DNA from: Planctomycetes bacterium UBA1662
Lineage (GTDB): Bacteria > Planctomycetota > UBA8108
Length of the DNA: 64,000 nt
Assembly (NCBI GenBank): GCA_002320775.1
Contig: DCKY01000187.1
Location: 1 to 64,000 of the forward strand
Reading direction: 5' to 3'
In this document: piece after piece, positions 8,668 to 17,044 of the stretch
Layout: each line of letters opens with the position of its first letter
How positions within the stretch are numbered: the stretch's first letter is position 1
Notes under the pieces: generated by a model
The model's input: the letters and a program-made list of their open reading frames with translations, nothing else
Database searches by the model: none
Told to the model about the DNA's origin: nothing
Translations under genes and position numbers: made by a program

Positions 8668-10889
8668 CGTTTTCCCCCGGTTTTATCGTTCTGGCGGCCG
8701 GTATCTCCAGCCTCTTCACCCGGATGGTACACCTGCAGAGAGTTTTTCTCGATCTCTTCGCGTGAGAAGAGGGCGGGCTTGAACTTTTTGCGGGCGAACA
8801 GTTTTGCCTGGTCCAGGTGGTGGGGCGAGTCCGGATCGGCACTTTGACCGAAGACGAGGATGGAGCGGGCCCTTGTGGCCGGGCCAAAGTTGACGACACT
8901 CACGTAGGAGTGTCCGGCGATTCCGTAACGCTTCTTTTGTCCATCAACCCGGCGCGCGTAAAAATTGAAGACCATGCCCAGCCAGCCGGGCCCGCCGGCG
9001 ATGGGCAGGCTGGAGGCGGAATCACTGAAGCCCGGCTCCTGGTCCGGCGGAATTCGTTGCAGCCGGTTGAGCTCGCCCCAGGGAACATGCCAGGTGCCGA
9101 AGTACCATCGCAGCCCGGCTGTTGCCCGGGCCAGGTTGCGCAGCGCTGTGCGCGGGTCTTTGCGCGGGTCGAGCTTGAACTTGCCGAGCTCGGCCCAGAC
9201 GGTGAAGAGTGTCATTTCGGTGGAATCGATTCGTGCGACACAATCCCATTTCTTCAGCTCGGCGACCGGGAGCTCCAGCTTTTTGGCCAGCCTCCTGTCG
9301 CTTCTTCTTGCCAGCTCCCAGGCCCTGACGATTCCCGGTATCTGTTCCTCTGCAAGCAGCACTGTGGTGTCGAAGCCGGCCTCGCAGAGGGAGTCGAAGG
9401 TGAATGTTTCCTTGCGGGAGAGCAGCCGTCGGGAGATTTTCGCCCGGAGATTGTCCTTCTCCGTCACCATATAGGGAGGGAACTCGCCGGGCCGGGGGTT
9501 GTCTCCAATGGTCGTGGTGAAGGGGGTCTGGTTGCAGTTCTGCAGGAATCCGCTGGGAGGGTTGAGGAGCTGGGGCAGCTCAGCGAGGGAGTGGTAGCCG
9601 CGCCACTCGGTGCCGGGGTCGCTGCCGTCCACGGGCTCGCTCCAGTTGAGCCCGGGATCTCTCCGGGGGACGGCCGCGTTGTAGACGTAGAAAATATTAC
9701 CTTCACGGTCGGCGTACATGATGTTGAACATCGGGATGGCGAGCGGCTCGATAGCTTTCCTGAACTCTTCGAGAGATCCCGCCCTGCTCATGGCGTACCA
9801 CTGGGCGACCTGCCCGCCCTTCACGAACCGGGAGAGCCTGAGACTGACGGGCTTTCCCTTGTGAGTTCCGACGATGGGTCCATGATGGGTTTTGCGGAAC
9901 TGGTAGAGCTTTTCTCTGATGCCCTCCGGACCGAGAATCTTGAGTGTTTCGCTCCATTGCTCAGCCCGGCGGTGTTCTTTGCCCCAGCGATAGGCCAGTG
10001 GATCCTCGGGGTCGTCGAAGGTTTCTACGTAGAGATCGGCAATATCGGGATAATTGACCGTGTGGCTCCAGCCGAGCTTCTCATTGTGTCCAAGGGTCGG
10101 TACAAGAGAGCCGAAGAAGGCCGCCCCTGACATGTTAAGGCCCTCTTCGCTGTGAAGGTGCCCTTCATAGAATTGCCCCGGTCCGAAGTAGGGCTGATGG
10201 GGATTGATGAAGAGAAGGGCGTGGCCCGATTCGGTTTTCGAGGGAGCGACGGCCCACATATTCGACCCCTGGCTGTGCTCAGGGGGCAACTCCTTCAGCG
10301 CCCCCTGGACCTTGCGGCCGCTGATTCCCTCCCTGCGCAGTATGAACTGTACGTAGAGTCCATAGCGGCAGAAGGCAAAGGCGTGCCAGGGTTCGAAGCG
10401 TTTCAGGAGCCTTGGCCTGACACCCGGGTTTGTCGCAAGGAAGTGATTGAGTCCCGCGGCGAAAGCATCGCAGAGCACCCGCAGGCGGGGAGCGGAGCGT
10501 TCATATTCCTCCACCGAGAGGCGCTCTATCTCAAGAGCTCGCACCAGGAGATCCCCCGGCAGCGCATCCTCTCCATGCACCTCGGCGCCGCGCCCGGTCG
10601 CGAGGATGAAGTTTTCTTCGATCTGCCAGAAGTTGTCCTCCGCCTGGGCGTAGAGGTGTCCGAAGACCACGCTCGCATCGGTCGGTCCGTAGATGTGAGG
10701 CACGCCCCAGGAATCCCGATGGATTGTGACGGAGCGAGCGACCGCGCTCCAGTCGGAGGCGCCCTCTTTCTCTTCGCAATGGGCGGGTTTCCAGCCGGTG
10801 ATGGCGCAGGCCAGGAGCAGCTGCAGAAGAGCCCCCTTCAGCACTCTCGGCTGCCTGCTCGTCTTGTTTTTTTCCCGTACCCGGATCAT
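8664..10889 (-). CDS. Penicillin-acylase-family N-terminal nucleophile hydrolase
   Basis: This 741-residue enzyme cleaves amide bonds of N-acyl compounds (penicillin G acylase, PvdQ and aculeacin acylase family). The precursor has a hydrophobic leader (residues 17-32), an alpha-chain region beginning with RDSWGVPHIYG, and the self-cleavage site QGSNMW. Ser209 would become the N-terminal nucleophile of the beta chain. Further family signatures are INPHQPYFGP, GWSHTVNYPD and a C-terminal GPATRARSILVFGQS segment. It would mature in the periplasm. Start and stop overlap both neighbours by four bases. Since the neighbours are a sugar isomerase-like protein and a glycosidase-like protein, an N-acylated sugar or glycolipid substrate is possible, but this is inference. 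Confidence 0.88.
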   Translation of the reverse strand: MIRVREKNKTSRQPRVLKGALLQLLLACAITGWKPAHCEEKEGASDWSAVARSVTIHRDSWGVPHIYGPTDASVVFGHLYAQAEDNFWQIEENFILATGRGAEVHGEDALPGDLLVRALEIERLSVEEYERSAPRLRVLCDAFAAGLNHFLATNPGVRPRLLKRFEPWHAFAFCRYGLYVQFILRREGISGRKVQGALKELPPEHSQGSNMWAVAPSKTESGHALLFINPHQPYFGPGQFYEGHLHSEEGLNMSGAAFFGSLVPTLGHNEKLGWSHTVNYPDIADLYVETFDDPEDPLAYRWGKEHRRAEQWSETLKILGPEGIREKLYQFRKTHHGPIVGTHKGKPVSLRLSRFVKGGQVAQWYAMSRAGSLEEFRKAIEPLAIPMFNIMYADREGNIFYVYNAAVPRRDPGLNWSEPVDGSDPGTEWRGYHSLAELPQLLNPPSGFLQNCNQTPFTTTIGDNPRPGEFPPYMVTEKDNLRAKISRRLLSRKETFTFDSLCEAGFDTTVLLAEEQIPGIVRAWELARRSDRRLAKKLELPVAELKKWDCVARIDSTEMTLFTVWAELGKFKLDPRKDPRTALRNLARATAGLRWYFGTWHVPWGELNRLQRIPPDQEPGFSDSASSLPIAGGPGWLGMVFNFYARRVDGQKKRYGIAGHSYVSVVNFGPATRARSILVFGQSADPDSPHHLDQAKLFARKKFKPALFSREEIEKNSLQVYHPGEEAGDTGRQNDKTGGKR

Positions 10890-11707
10890 TCAGCTCCGGC
10901 CGCCTTGCGAAGGGTTTGAAGAGCGGCGGCCGCAACCGTCGCGGGGTCCGGCTTGTAGTCAAAGGGCTCGGTTGAGACCCAGCCGTCATAGCCGCTTTCC
11001 GCAAGCGACGAGAGGATCGGGGTGAAGTCGAGCTCACCCATTCCCGGTCCCTTTCCATCGGGTTCGTTCGCGTGAAAGTGACCCGCGTCTTTTCCGTGTC
11101 GAAGGATGGTCCCCTCGATACCTTCGGGCATCGAGGACATGGCCTTGCAATCGAGCATATAGCCGATTCCGGGGCTGTCGATGGCCTCCCGCAGCTCGAG
11201 CACCTGTTCGATGGTCTGCAGAAAGTTGGTCTCGGTCGGGCTGAGGGCTTCCAGCAGCAGCTGGACCCCAAGGTCTTCACAGGTCTGGCCGACCTCTTTC
11301 AGCGCCTCTGCGGCCCGGTCAAAGCCGCTCCGCGGATCTTGTCCGTCTTCGAGATTCCTCTGCTTGGGCGAGCCGAAGATCATGACCTTGCCTCCGAGAT
11401 CATTGCAGAATCGAGCCAGGTCCTGCAGGTAGCCGGTGGTGCGCTTGCGGATGGACGAATCGTCGGTGGTCAGGTGTAGTCCCGGCGGCGAGACCAGGAG
11501 CCAGTGGAGGCCGACAATCTCGAGGCCGGCGTCTTCGGCCTGCCTGCGGAGCTCAGAGCGCTGCTCCGCGCTGACCTCCTCGACCGAGTCAGCTGCGTTG
11601 AAGGGAGCGATCTCAATGCCGTCAAAGCCTGCCATGGCGATCTGGGTTATGGTCTCGCTCAGCGGCGTGCTGAAAACCTCGCTGCAGAGAGCGTATTTGA
11701 AAGCCAT
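10886..11707 (-). CDS. Sugar phosphate isomerase/epimerase (xylose isomerase-like TIM barrel)
   Basis: This is a 273-residue TIM-barrel protein of the AP endonuclease 2/xylose-isomerase-like superfamily. It reads ALCSEVF, then AGFDGIEIAPF, GLHWLL, KVMIFGSP, a metal-site glutamate in QLLLEALSPTETNF, MLDCKAM, HFHANEPDGKGPG and a final WVSTEPF. These carry the Glu/Asp/His/Glu metal ligands of the family. A longer reading frame starts at 11770, but the ATG at 11707 has AAGGAG eleven bases upstream and begins exactly where homologues begin. It is the first gene of a four-gene operon. The particular sugar is unknown. Cytoplasmic. Confidence 0.82.
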   Translation of the reverse strand: MAFKYALCSEVFSTPLSETITQIAMAGFDGIEIAPFNAADSVEEVSAEQRSELRRQAEDAGLEIVGLHWLLVSPPGLHLTTDDSSIRKRTTGYLQDLARFCNDLGGKVMIFGSPKQRNLEDGQDPRSGFDRAAEALKEVGQTCEDLGVQLLLEALSPTETNFLQTIEQVLELREAIDSPGIGYMLDCKAMSSMPEGIEGTILRHGKDAGHFHANEPDGKGPGMGELDFTPILSSLAESGYDGWVSTEPFDYKPDPATVAAAALQTLRKAAGAE

Positions 11708-11876
11708 GGTCTGGAAGTCTCCTTGCCGCCTGCTGAAGGGGCTCCCCATCCTGCGTGGGAGCGTCCGCATTTGATGGGGTATTGTAGAGCGCCGGCGGAC
11801 AAAGTGGAATGGCGAAGGGCAGGGGCCAGTCCTATACTGTTCTTTCTTCGCAGCTGTTCATTGGTCCAGGTAACGC

Positions 11877-13037
11877 ATGTCTTCGTCTTCGCCATCTTCA
11901 GACGACACAAACCGAGAGGCGGGCCGGCAGGAATTTGATCCTGACGGGCCCACCCTGATGTTGTCCTATCACGGCGCCCTGGAGCGGCAGGCGGCTCCTG
12001 CCAGGATTGCCGAGCCCAGCGAGGAGATGAGCTGGAATGCCCGCTACCGCATCCTGCGGAAGCTGGGCAGCGGCGGCCAGGGGGTCGTGTACCTGGCGCT
12101 CAGGGAGGGAGTCGATGGCTACTCGACCAAGGTCGCCATCAAGCTCTATGCCCGGGATGAGTCGGTATCTGAGTCCAGGCACCTGAAGGAGATGGAGCGC
12201 ATCGCCCACCAGGGCCAGAAGATCAGCGAGATCCAGCAGGACAACCTGGTGAACATCCGTGACTTTGTCGCTTTGGAAGATACCCGGGTCATGGTCATGG
12301 AGTGGGTCGATGGATTGGATCTTCGCCAGCTTCTCGCCGCGAAGCTCTACAGGGAATCCGAGGCGCGGGTCACAAAGGCGGATTGGGACCGCCTGAACGA
12401 TGTCCTGGTTTCCCCCGGGGAGGATCACTGCATGTTGAGACCCGCGGCCGCCGTCGATATTCTGCGAGGCTGCCTCGCGGGGCTGTCTTCCCTTCATCAT
12501 CACGAGATCATCCACAGCGACCTGAAACCTTCGAACATCATGATCAAGCGGACAGGTACGAAGAAGCTGATCGACATGGACTCTTCCTGCGATCGCCAGG
12601 TCGATCTGCAGGCGGAGGTTCGCGGTACACCCTATTACATGGCTCCGGAGCTGATCAGGGAGAGGGATGTGCGCTATCGCTCCGACATAGCCAGTCTTGG
12701 CTATGTGCTGATCGAGATGTTGACGGGCAAGCTGCTGTTCAAGGAATGCAAGACCCTTGATCAACTTCTCGAGAAGAAGCTGCGTCTACCTGATGAACTG
12801 GTTGAGTATATGCCTCGGTATGACCATCTCGATCTTCGTCTCGATCTTCTCGAGCTCTGTACGAAGATGATCGCCACTGACCCAACAGAGCGGTTTCCCG
12901 ATGCCGAGACGGCCGACCTGGGAAAGCTCGGCGCCGCGAGCTTTCACCGCCAGTTGGTGAAACACGACCTCTCGGCCGAGTATTCGCGGGATCTTGGCTG
13001 GTGGATCGATCTGGTTCATCCGGCTGAGGAAGGCTAG
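11877..13037 (+). CDS. Hanks-type serine/threonine protein kinase with variant motifs
   Basis: This is a 386-residue kinase with its catalytic domain at about residues 57-370 and no membrane segment, so it is soluble. Visible motifs are the glycine loop GSGGQG (64-69), the ATP-binding lysine in VAIKLY (Lys89), the catalytic loop HSDLKPSN (Asp215, Asn220) and MAPEL (256-258). Two positions are unusual: HRD is HSD, and the DFG motif reads DMD (Asp233-Met-Asp), with the metal-binding Asp kept. The loss of HRD arginine suggests that it is not controlled by activation-loop phosphorylation in the classical way. A 50-residue N-terminal tail precedes the domain. The gene is upstream of secreted dockerin-like proteins but separated by 168 bases. 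Confidence 0.88.
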   Translation: MSSSSPSSDDTNREAGRQEFDPDGPTLMLSYHGALERQAAPARIAEPSEEMSWNARYRILRKLGSGGQGVVYLALREGVDGYSTKVAIKLYARDESVSESRHLKEMERIAHQGQKISEIQQDNLVNIRDFVALEDTRVMVMEWVDGLDLRQLLAAKLYRESEARVTKADWDRLNDVLVSPGEDHCMLRPAAAVDILRGCLAGLSSLHHHEIIHSDLKPSNIMIKRTGTKKLIDMDSSCDRQVDLQAEVRGTPYYMAPELIRERDVRYRSDIASLGYVLIEMLTGKLLFKECKTLDQLLEKKLRLPDELVEYMPRYDHLDLRLDLLELCTKMIATDPTERFPDAETADLGKLGAASFHRQLVKHDLSAEYSRDLGWWIDLVHPAEEG

Positions 13038-13040
13038 CGC

Positions 13041-13071
13041 ATCAAAAACGGTTCTTTTATCAAAAAGGTTC
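13041..13071 (+). repeat. Imperfect direct repeat ATCAAAAA(C)GGTTC
   Basis: Two copies, ATCAAAAACGGTTC at 13041-13054 and ATCAAAAAGGTTC at 13059-13071, lie directly after the kinase stop codon. They are A-rich in an otherwise G+C-rich region. A protein-binding site is possible, but the function is unknown. Confidence 0.4.
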
Positions 13072-13118
13072 GGGGCGCTCCTGGCAGGCTATAAGATAGG
13101 GGGAGTGTTTACCTGGGG

Positions 13119-13162
13119 GGGCCGCTCGCGGCCCGGGTTCTCACACAGGAAGCCGCCCTGTG
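13119..13162 (+). promoter_or_regulatory. Two hairpins in the probable 5' leader of the 13206 gene
   Basis: GGGCCG-CTCG-CGGCCC (13119-13134) is a perfect six-pair stem with a tetraloop. CACAGG-(7)-CCTGTG (13144-13162) is a second perfect stem. Both sit between a possible promoter area and the GAGGAG ribosome site of the gene at 13206. They have no T-tract and so are not a standard terminator. A structured leader is possible; I do not recognise a known riboswitch. Confidence 0.35.
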
Positions 13163-13205
13163 GAGCGCGGTGAATGATTACCTGTTTTAGCTGAGGAGTC
13201 TGCAG

Positions 13206-14228
13206 ATGCCGTGTCGTTTTTACCCGGGAGTCTTTGTTTTCCTGATCCTGGTGGCCGCCTCGCCAGCCATCAGCGCGCGCAGTTTCCGGATGGCGCAGCT
13301 TCCTAACGGTTTCGAGCTGGGCTGCATCTCCTGTCACGAAGGTTTTGGCGGAGGTCCGCGTAACGCCTTTGGATTGGATGTCGACAGAACCCTGGTCGAT
13401 GGGGATGTCGATTGGCAGGCCATCTGCGACCTGGACTCCGACGGGGACGGCTACACCAACGGACAGGAGCTCGGGGCGGGTTGTGACTGGACCGAGGGAG
13501 AACCGGTGCCGGACGGCGATGTCCCCAGCAACCCCGGCGAATCCGATTCGTTTCCCGCTCCTGACCTCGGAGTTACCATCGAGGCTTCGGAAGAGTCGGT
13601 GGCGACCGGGGGGAGCCTCTCCTATACGGTCGCGGTCTTCAACCTGGGATCCAGGGCCGCCGCTGAGGTGCGGATTGAGCTCCTGCTTCCCGAGGGGATG
13701 ACGGGAGATATTCCTGGAGATGAATGCGGTGTAAACCCCGGCGGAGTGTCGTGCTTCCTGATCGAGGACCTGCAGCCTAATTTCGGCTCGAACCTTTTTT
13801 TCCCCGTTCAGGTCATCCCGAATGCCGCCCCCGGAACCTACGTGGTGGTCGCTCGGGTGAGCTCCTCGACCGAGGAAACCGATGACGACAACAATACCGC
13901 CAGCATCGAGGTGGTTGTTACCGGCTCCACCTCCCGGACCGCCTTCCGGCGCGGAGATGCCAATGATGACGGTCAGCTTGGAATATCCGACAGCCTGTCG
14001 TTGTTCGGCGCGCTTTTTCTTGGCGGAGCCCTGCCGGTCTGCAGGGAGGCCGGGGATGCCAACAATGACGGTTCCATCGACATTACGGATGGGATCTTCG
14101 TCTTGTCCTATCTCTTCCTGGGAGGCCAGGCGCCTCCGGCGCCCGGGGCGCAGGCCTGCGGGACGGACTCCGATGCGGAGGGAAGTCCCGGAGACCAGGG
14201 ATGCGAGGTCTATACCAGCTGCGGCTGA
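13206..14228 (+). CDS. Exported protein with temptin-like Cys domain, beta-sandwich and dockerin-like C-terminus
   Basis: This is a 340-residue exported protein. A signal peptide (to about residue 24) is followed by a small Cys domain: GCISCHEGFGGGPRNAFG with Cys40, Cys43 and His44, then Cys74, a calcium-loop-like DSDGDGYTNGQE (77-88) and Cys93. This resembles the temptin Cys/Cys fold. The CxxCH could also bind haem c, which the sequence alone cannot decide. Residues 115-235 form a CARDB/DUF11-type beta domain. Residues 240-320 carry two dockerin-like calcium loops (GDANDDGQLGISD and GDANNDGSIDITD) and a Pro-rich, Cys-containing tail. Its start has GAGGAG seven bases upstream. It probably shares a transcript with the next gene. 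Confidence 0.7.
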   Translation: MPCRFYPGVFVFLILVAASPAISARSFRMAQLPNGFELGCISCHEGFGGGPRNAFGLDVDRTLVDGDVDWQAICDLDSDGDGYTNGQELGAGCDWTEGEPVPDGDVPSNPGESDSFPAPDLGVTIEASEESVATGGSLSYTVAVFNLGSRAAAEVRIELLLPEGMTGDIPGDECGVNPGGVSCFLIEDLQPNFGSNLFFPVQVIPNAAPGTYVVVARVSSSTEETDDDNNTASIEVVVTGSTSRTAFRRGDANDDGQLGISDSLSLFGALFLGGALPVCREAGDANNDGSIDITDGIFVLSYLFLGGQAPPAPGAQACGTDSDAEGSPGDQGCEVYTSCG

Positions 14229-14323
14229 TGGTCTCAATTGGCGGATTACCTGGGAACTCGTCCGGGAAATCAGGTGAACCTGCCTGAAATCTGGGCATAC
14301 TTGAGGTTTATGGAGGGATAGAG

Positions 14324-17029
14324 ATGGTGTTCCCAGTCACCTGTTCCAGGTGTATTTTCCGCTTCGTTCGCCTCTCCTTCCTGTTGCTGGTATGGTTCGC
14401 ATCCTGGCATCAGGGGAGTGTAGAGGCGCAGGAGTATTCACGGCCGGTCCGCGTTGGAACGATCAGCGACCCAAGGATTGATGAAATCTCGGGGATGGTT
14501 CCCATCACCGGGCGCCGGGACTATTTCTGGGTCCATAATGACTCGAAGGACGCGGCGCGTTTGTTCGCGGTTCGCAAAGATGGGGCCCTGGTGGCTGAGG
14601 TGGACCTGCCCGGAGCCTCCAATACCGACTACGAGGATATCGCCACCGGCCCCGGCTCCGACCCAACTCGCGTCTATCTCTTCATCGCCGATACCGGGAA
14701 CAACGCGCTCAATCGAAACGAGCTGGTGATCTGGCGTCTGCCCGAGCCCTCTCTGCCGTCAGTGAACCTTAACCAGAGCCTGGTCGCGGAGAGGTCGGAG
14801 GCGATACGTTTTCGCTATCCCGCCGGGACCTATAATAACGAGTCCCTGATCGTTCATCCCGCCACGGGGATTCTCTATCTCATCACTAAGGTCAATGGTC
14901 CGGCCGGCGTGTACCGCTTTCCCAGGAGCACTCCGGGGGGTGCCGTACAGACGCTCGTTCGTATCGCCACCATGAATATTGGCGGCCTGGTGACAGCCGC
15001 CGACCTTACCGGTGACGGCCGCCGTATGCTGGTGCGAACCTTTCCCGCGGTCCAGGAATATCGACTTCCGGATGGGGTTCCTTTCGAGAGGATCTTTACC
15101 CAGCCGCGGATCATTCTTCCAAATGCAGGCGCTGCCGAACCCAAGAGCGAGTCGATCTGCTTTGACCTGGATGACCGGGATTTCTTCACCTCCAACGAGG
15201 GGAACCCTGCTCCGATTCACCAGACCAGCCTGCTGCGGGAGCAGCCCTTCTGCGTTGAGGAGAATCCGCCGGTTCTGGCAGGAAGCTTTACCCGTGGAGA
15301 CCTGGTTGAAGATGGTCCGAAGGGAGGCGAGGTCGACCTGAAGGATGCGATGATTCTTTTGAGGGTTCACCGGGAGGGAATTGCCCTGCCGTGTCCGGAT
15401 GCGGCTGATTTCAATGATAACGGACTTCTTGACCGGGAGGATTTCGACGCTTTTATGCAGGCGTTGGCAGATGGCATCGCCCCCGCGCCACCCTATTCCA
15501 TCCCGGGGATCGATCCGACCCCCGACGAGCTCGACTGTGGGCTGCAGAGGTCGGTCACCCTGGTGCCAGCCGGGGCCTCCTGGAGGTATTGGTATTCCCT
15601 CGATGCTCCGGGGGATGGCTGGAGCCGGGAGACATTCGATGACACATCCTGGCAAGAGGGCCAGTCGGGAATCGGGTTCGGCTCGGCGACAGTCCTGACC
15701 GCGCTCGACATGCTTCTGAGCCAGCGGAGAGTCTTCTATGCCAGGTGCCGGTTCGATATCTCAGACCCGGCCGCGGTGAACGCGCTTCTTCTGAGAATCG
15801 ATTACAACGATGGATTCGTCGCTCATATCAACGGCCTGGAGGTGGCTCGCCGGGGGCTTGGAGATCCCGGCTTCGCCATCGCGGACTCCGCCTACGCCCG
15901 CTATCATCGCGGCGGAATCACTGAAGATGTTTTTCTTTGCCGAGAGCCGCTGCGGCCGGGTGAAAACATACTGGCTCTCGAAATCTACAACCGCTCCCGG
16001 CTTGACCGGTCGCTGTTTTTCAGCGCCGAGCTGATGGATGTGAGAGACAACCAGGCCTCGGCGCCGGTTCTTCCCCGTATCGAGGGAACCGCGGCCGTTC
16101 GCGTAGAAATGGAGCCGCCGCCGAATCTTGAGGGCCAGGGGAGCCTGGGGCTCTATTGCCGCGGAGATGTTCCTGTCCTGGCCGGCAGCCTCGCCCTCGG
16201 CTATTCGAGCGAGCATTTTGATTTTTTCGATCCGGGTACGGAGGCCGAATTCGACTGGTGGCGGCTTTCGGTGGATGATGAAGCTGGAACGATCTCCTGT
16301 GTTTTCGTCTGTGACACCGATGGCCAGGGCCCCCTGGGGCTTCCGTCCGGGGTGGATACCGAATTGGGAAAGCTCCGGTATACGGTCAGGGCTGAGCGCT
16401 CGGGGACCACCCGCATCCGCTTCCAGGAACGACCGGGAGAGCTCCCGCTGAATAATATCCTGCTGGGAGAGGGAGGGGGAGAGCTCGAACTGGCGACAGA
16501 GGATATCGAGATCGAGATCACCGACATTCGGCTGCCCTACATCGTCGATTACGTCAACGCGCGCGGCCGGCAGGGGGGGATCTTCTACATTGTCGGGCGG
16601 CATTTCAGCTCCGGGGTGAATTCGTTGCGCGTGTGCGGCCGGGAGGCGGAGTTTGAGCTGCTCGCTGATGGTCAGACTGTGCAGGCTATCGCGCCGGGCT
16701 GTGAGCTGGCCGGGCCGGCCAGCGTAGAGATTTGTACTGAGGCCGGCTGCTATCTCGATGAGGAGGGCTTCTTCTATACCGAGGGAAATGGGGCCTGGGT
16801 TCGCGGGGACTCCAACGGAGACGCTCTCCTCGATATCTCCGATCCCATCCTGATGCTGGGCCGCCTTTTCCTGGGCGAGCTGACACGGGAGACCTGCTCC
16901 TCTGCTCTCGACGTGAACGCGGATGGAGCCTTCGACATCTCCGACCCCATCATTCTGCTGCGATTTCTCTTCCAGGGAGATGTGACCCTCACCCCTCCCC
17001 TGGCCGCCTCCCCGGCGTTGTGTCCCTGA
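14324..17029 (+). CDS. Large exported protein: propeller-like domain, dockerin-like repeats, galactose-binding-like and IPT domains
   Basis: This is a 901-residue exported protein. After a signal peptide, residues 40-320 look like a beta-propeller (IDEISGMVP, YFWVHNDS, YEDIATGPG, RVYLFIADTGNN). A degenerate dockerin-like pair follows at about 325-400. Residues 409-575 form a galactose-binding-like sandwich, with WRYWYSLDAPGDGW and FVAHINGLEVARRGLGDPG, that recurs twice in the protein at 30810. A cohesin-like or adhesin beta domain is possible at 590-730. An IPT/TIG-type domain lies at 730-810 and a clear dockerin-like pair (GDSNGDALLDISD, DVNADGAFDISD) at 820-890. A GGAGGG ribosome site precedes the ATG. 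Role probably surface or extracellular; no catalytic motif seen. Confidence 0.68.
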   Translation: MVFPVTCSRCIFRFVRLSFLLLVWFASWHQGSVEAQEYSRPVRVGTISDPRIDEISGMVPITGRRDYFWVHNDSKDAARLFAVRKDGALVAEVDLPGASNTDYEDIATGPGSDPTRVYLFIADTGNNALNRNELVIWRLPEPSLPSVNLNQSLVAERSEAIRFRYPAGTYNNESLIVHPATGILYLITKVNGPAGVYRFPRSTPGGAVQTLVRIATMNIGGLVTAADLTGDGRRMLVRTFPAVQEYRLPDGVPFERIFTQPRIILPNAGAAEPKSESICFDLDDRDFFTSNEGNPAPIHQTSLLREQPFCVEENPPVLAGSFTRGDLVEDGPKGGEVDLKDAMILLRVHREGIALPCPDAADFNDNGLLDREDFDAFMQALADGIAPAPPYSIPGIDPTPDELDCGLQRSVTLVPAGASWRYWYSLDAPGDGWSRETFDDTSWQEGQSGIGFGSATVLTALDMLLSQRRVFYARCRFDISDPAAVNALLLRIDYNDGFVAHINGLEVARRGLGDPGFAIADSAYARYHRGGITEDVFLCREPLRPGENILALEIYNRSRLDRSLFFSAELMDVRDNQASAPVLPRIEGTAAVRVEMEPPPNLEGQGSLGLYCRGDVPVLAGSLALGYSSEHFDFFDPGTEAEFDWWRLSVDDEAGTISCVFVCDTDGQGPLGLPSGVDTELGKLRYTVRAERSGTTRIRFQERPGELPLNNILLGEGGGELELATEDIEIEITDIRLPYIVDYVNARGRQGGIFYIVGRHFSSGVNSLRVCGREAEFELLADGQTVQAIAPGCELAGPASVEICTEAGCYLDEEGFFYTEGNGAWVRGDSNGDALLDISDPILMLGRLFLGELTRETCSSALDVNADGAFDISDPIILLRFLFQGDVTLTPPLAASPALCP

Positions 17030-17044
17030 TGGCCGGCCCGTGGT

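Noticed and set aside
7270..10130. Two long plus-strand open frames (7270-8847 and 8817-10130)
   Set aside because: They are antisense to the glycosidase-like and acylase genes, whose motifs are clear, and show no domain, signal or ribosome site.
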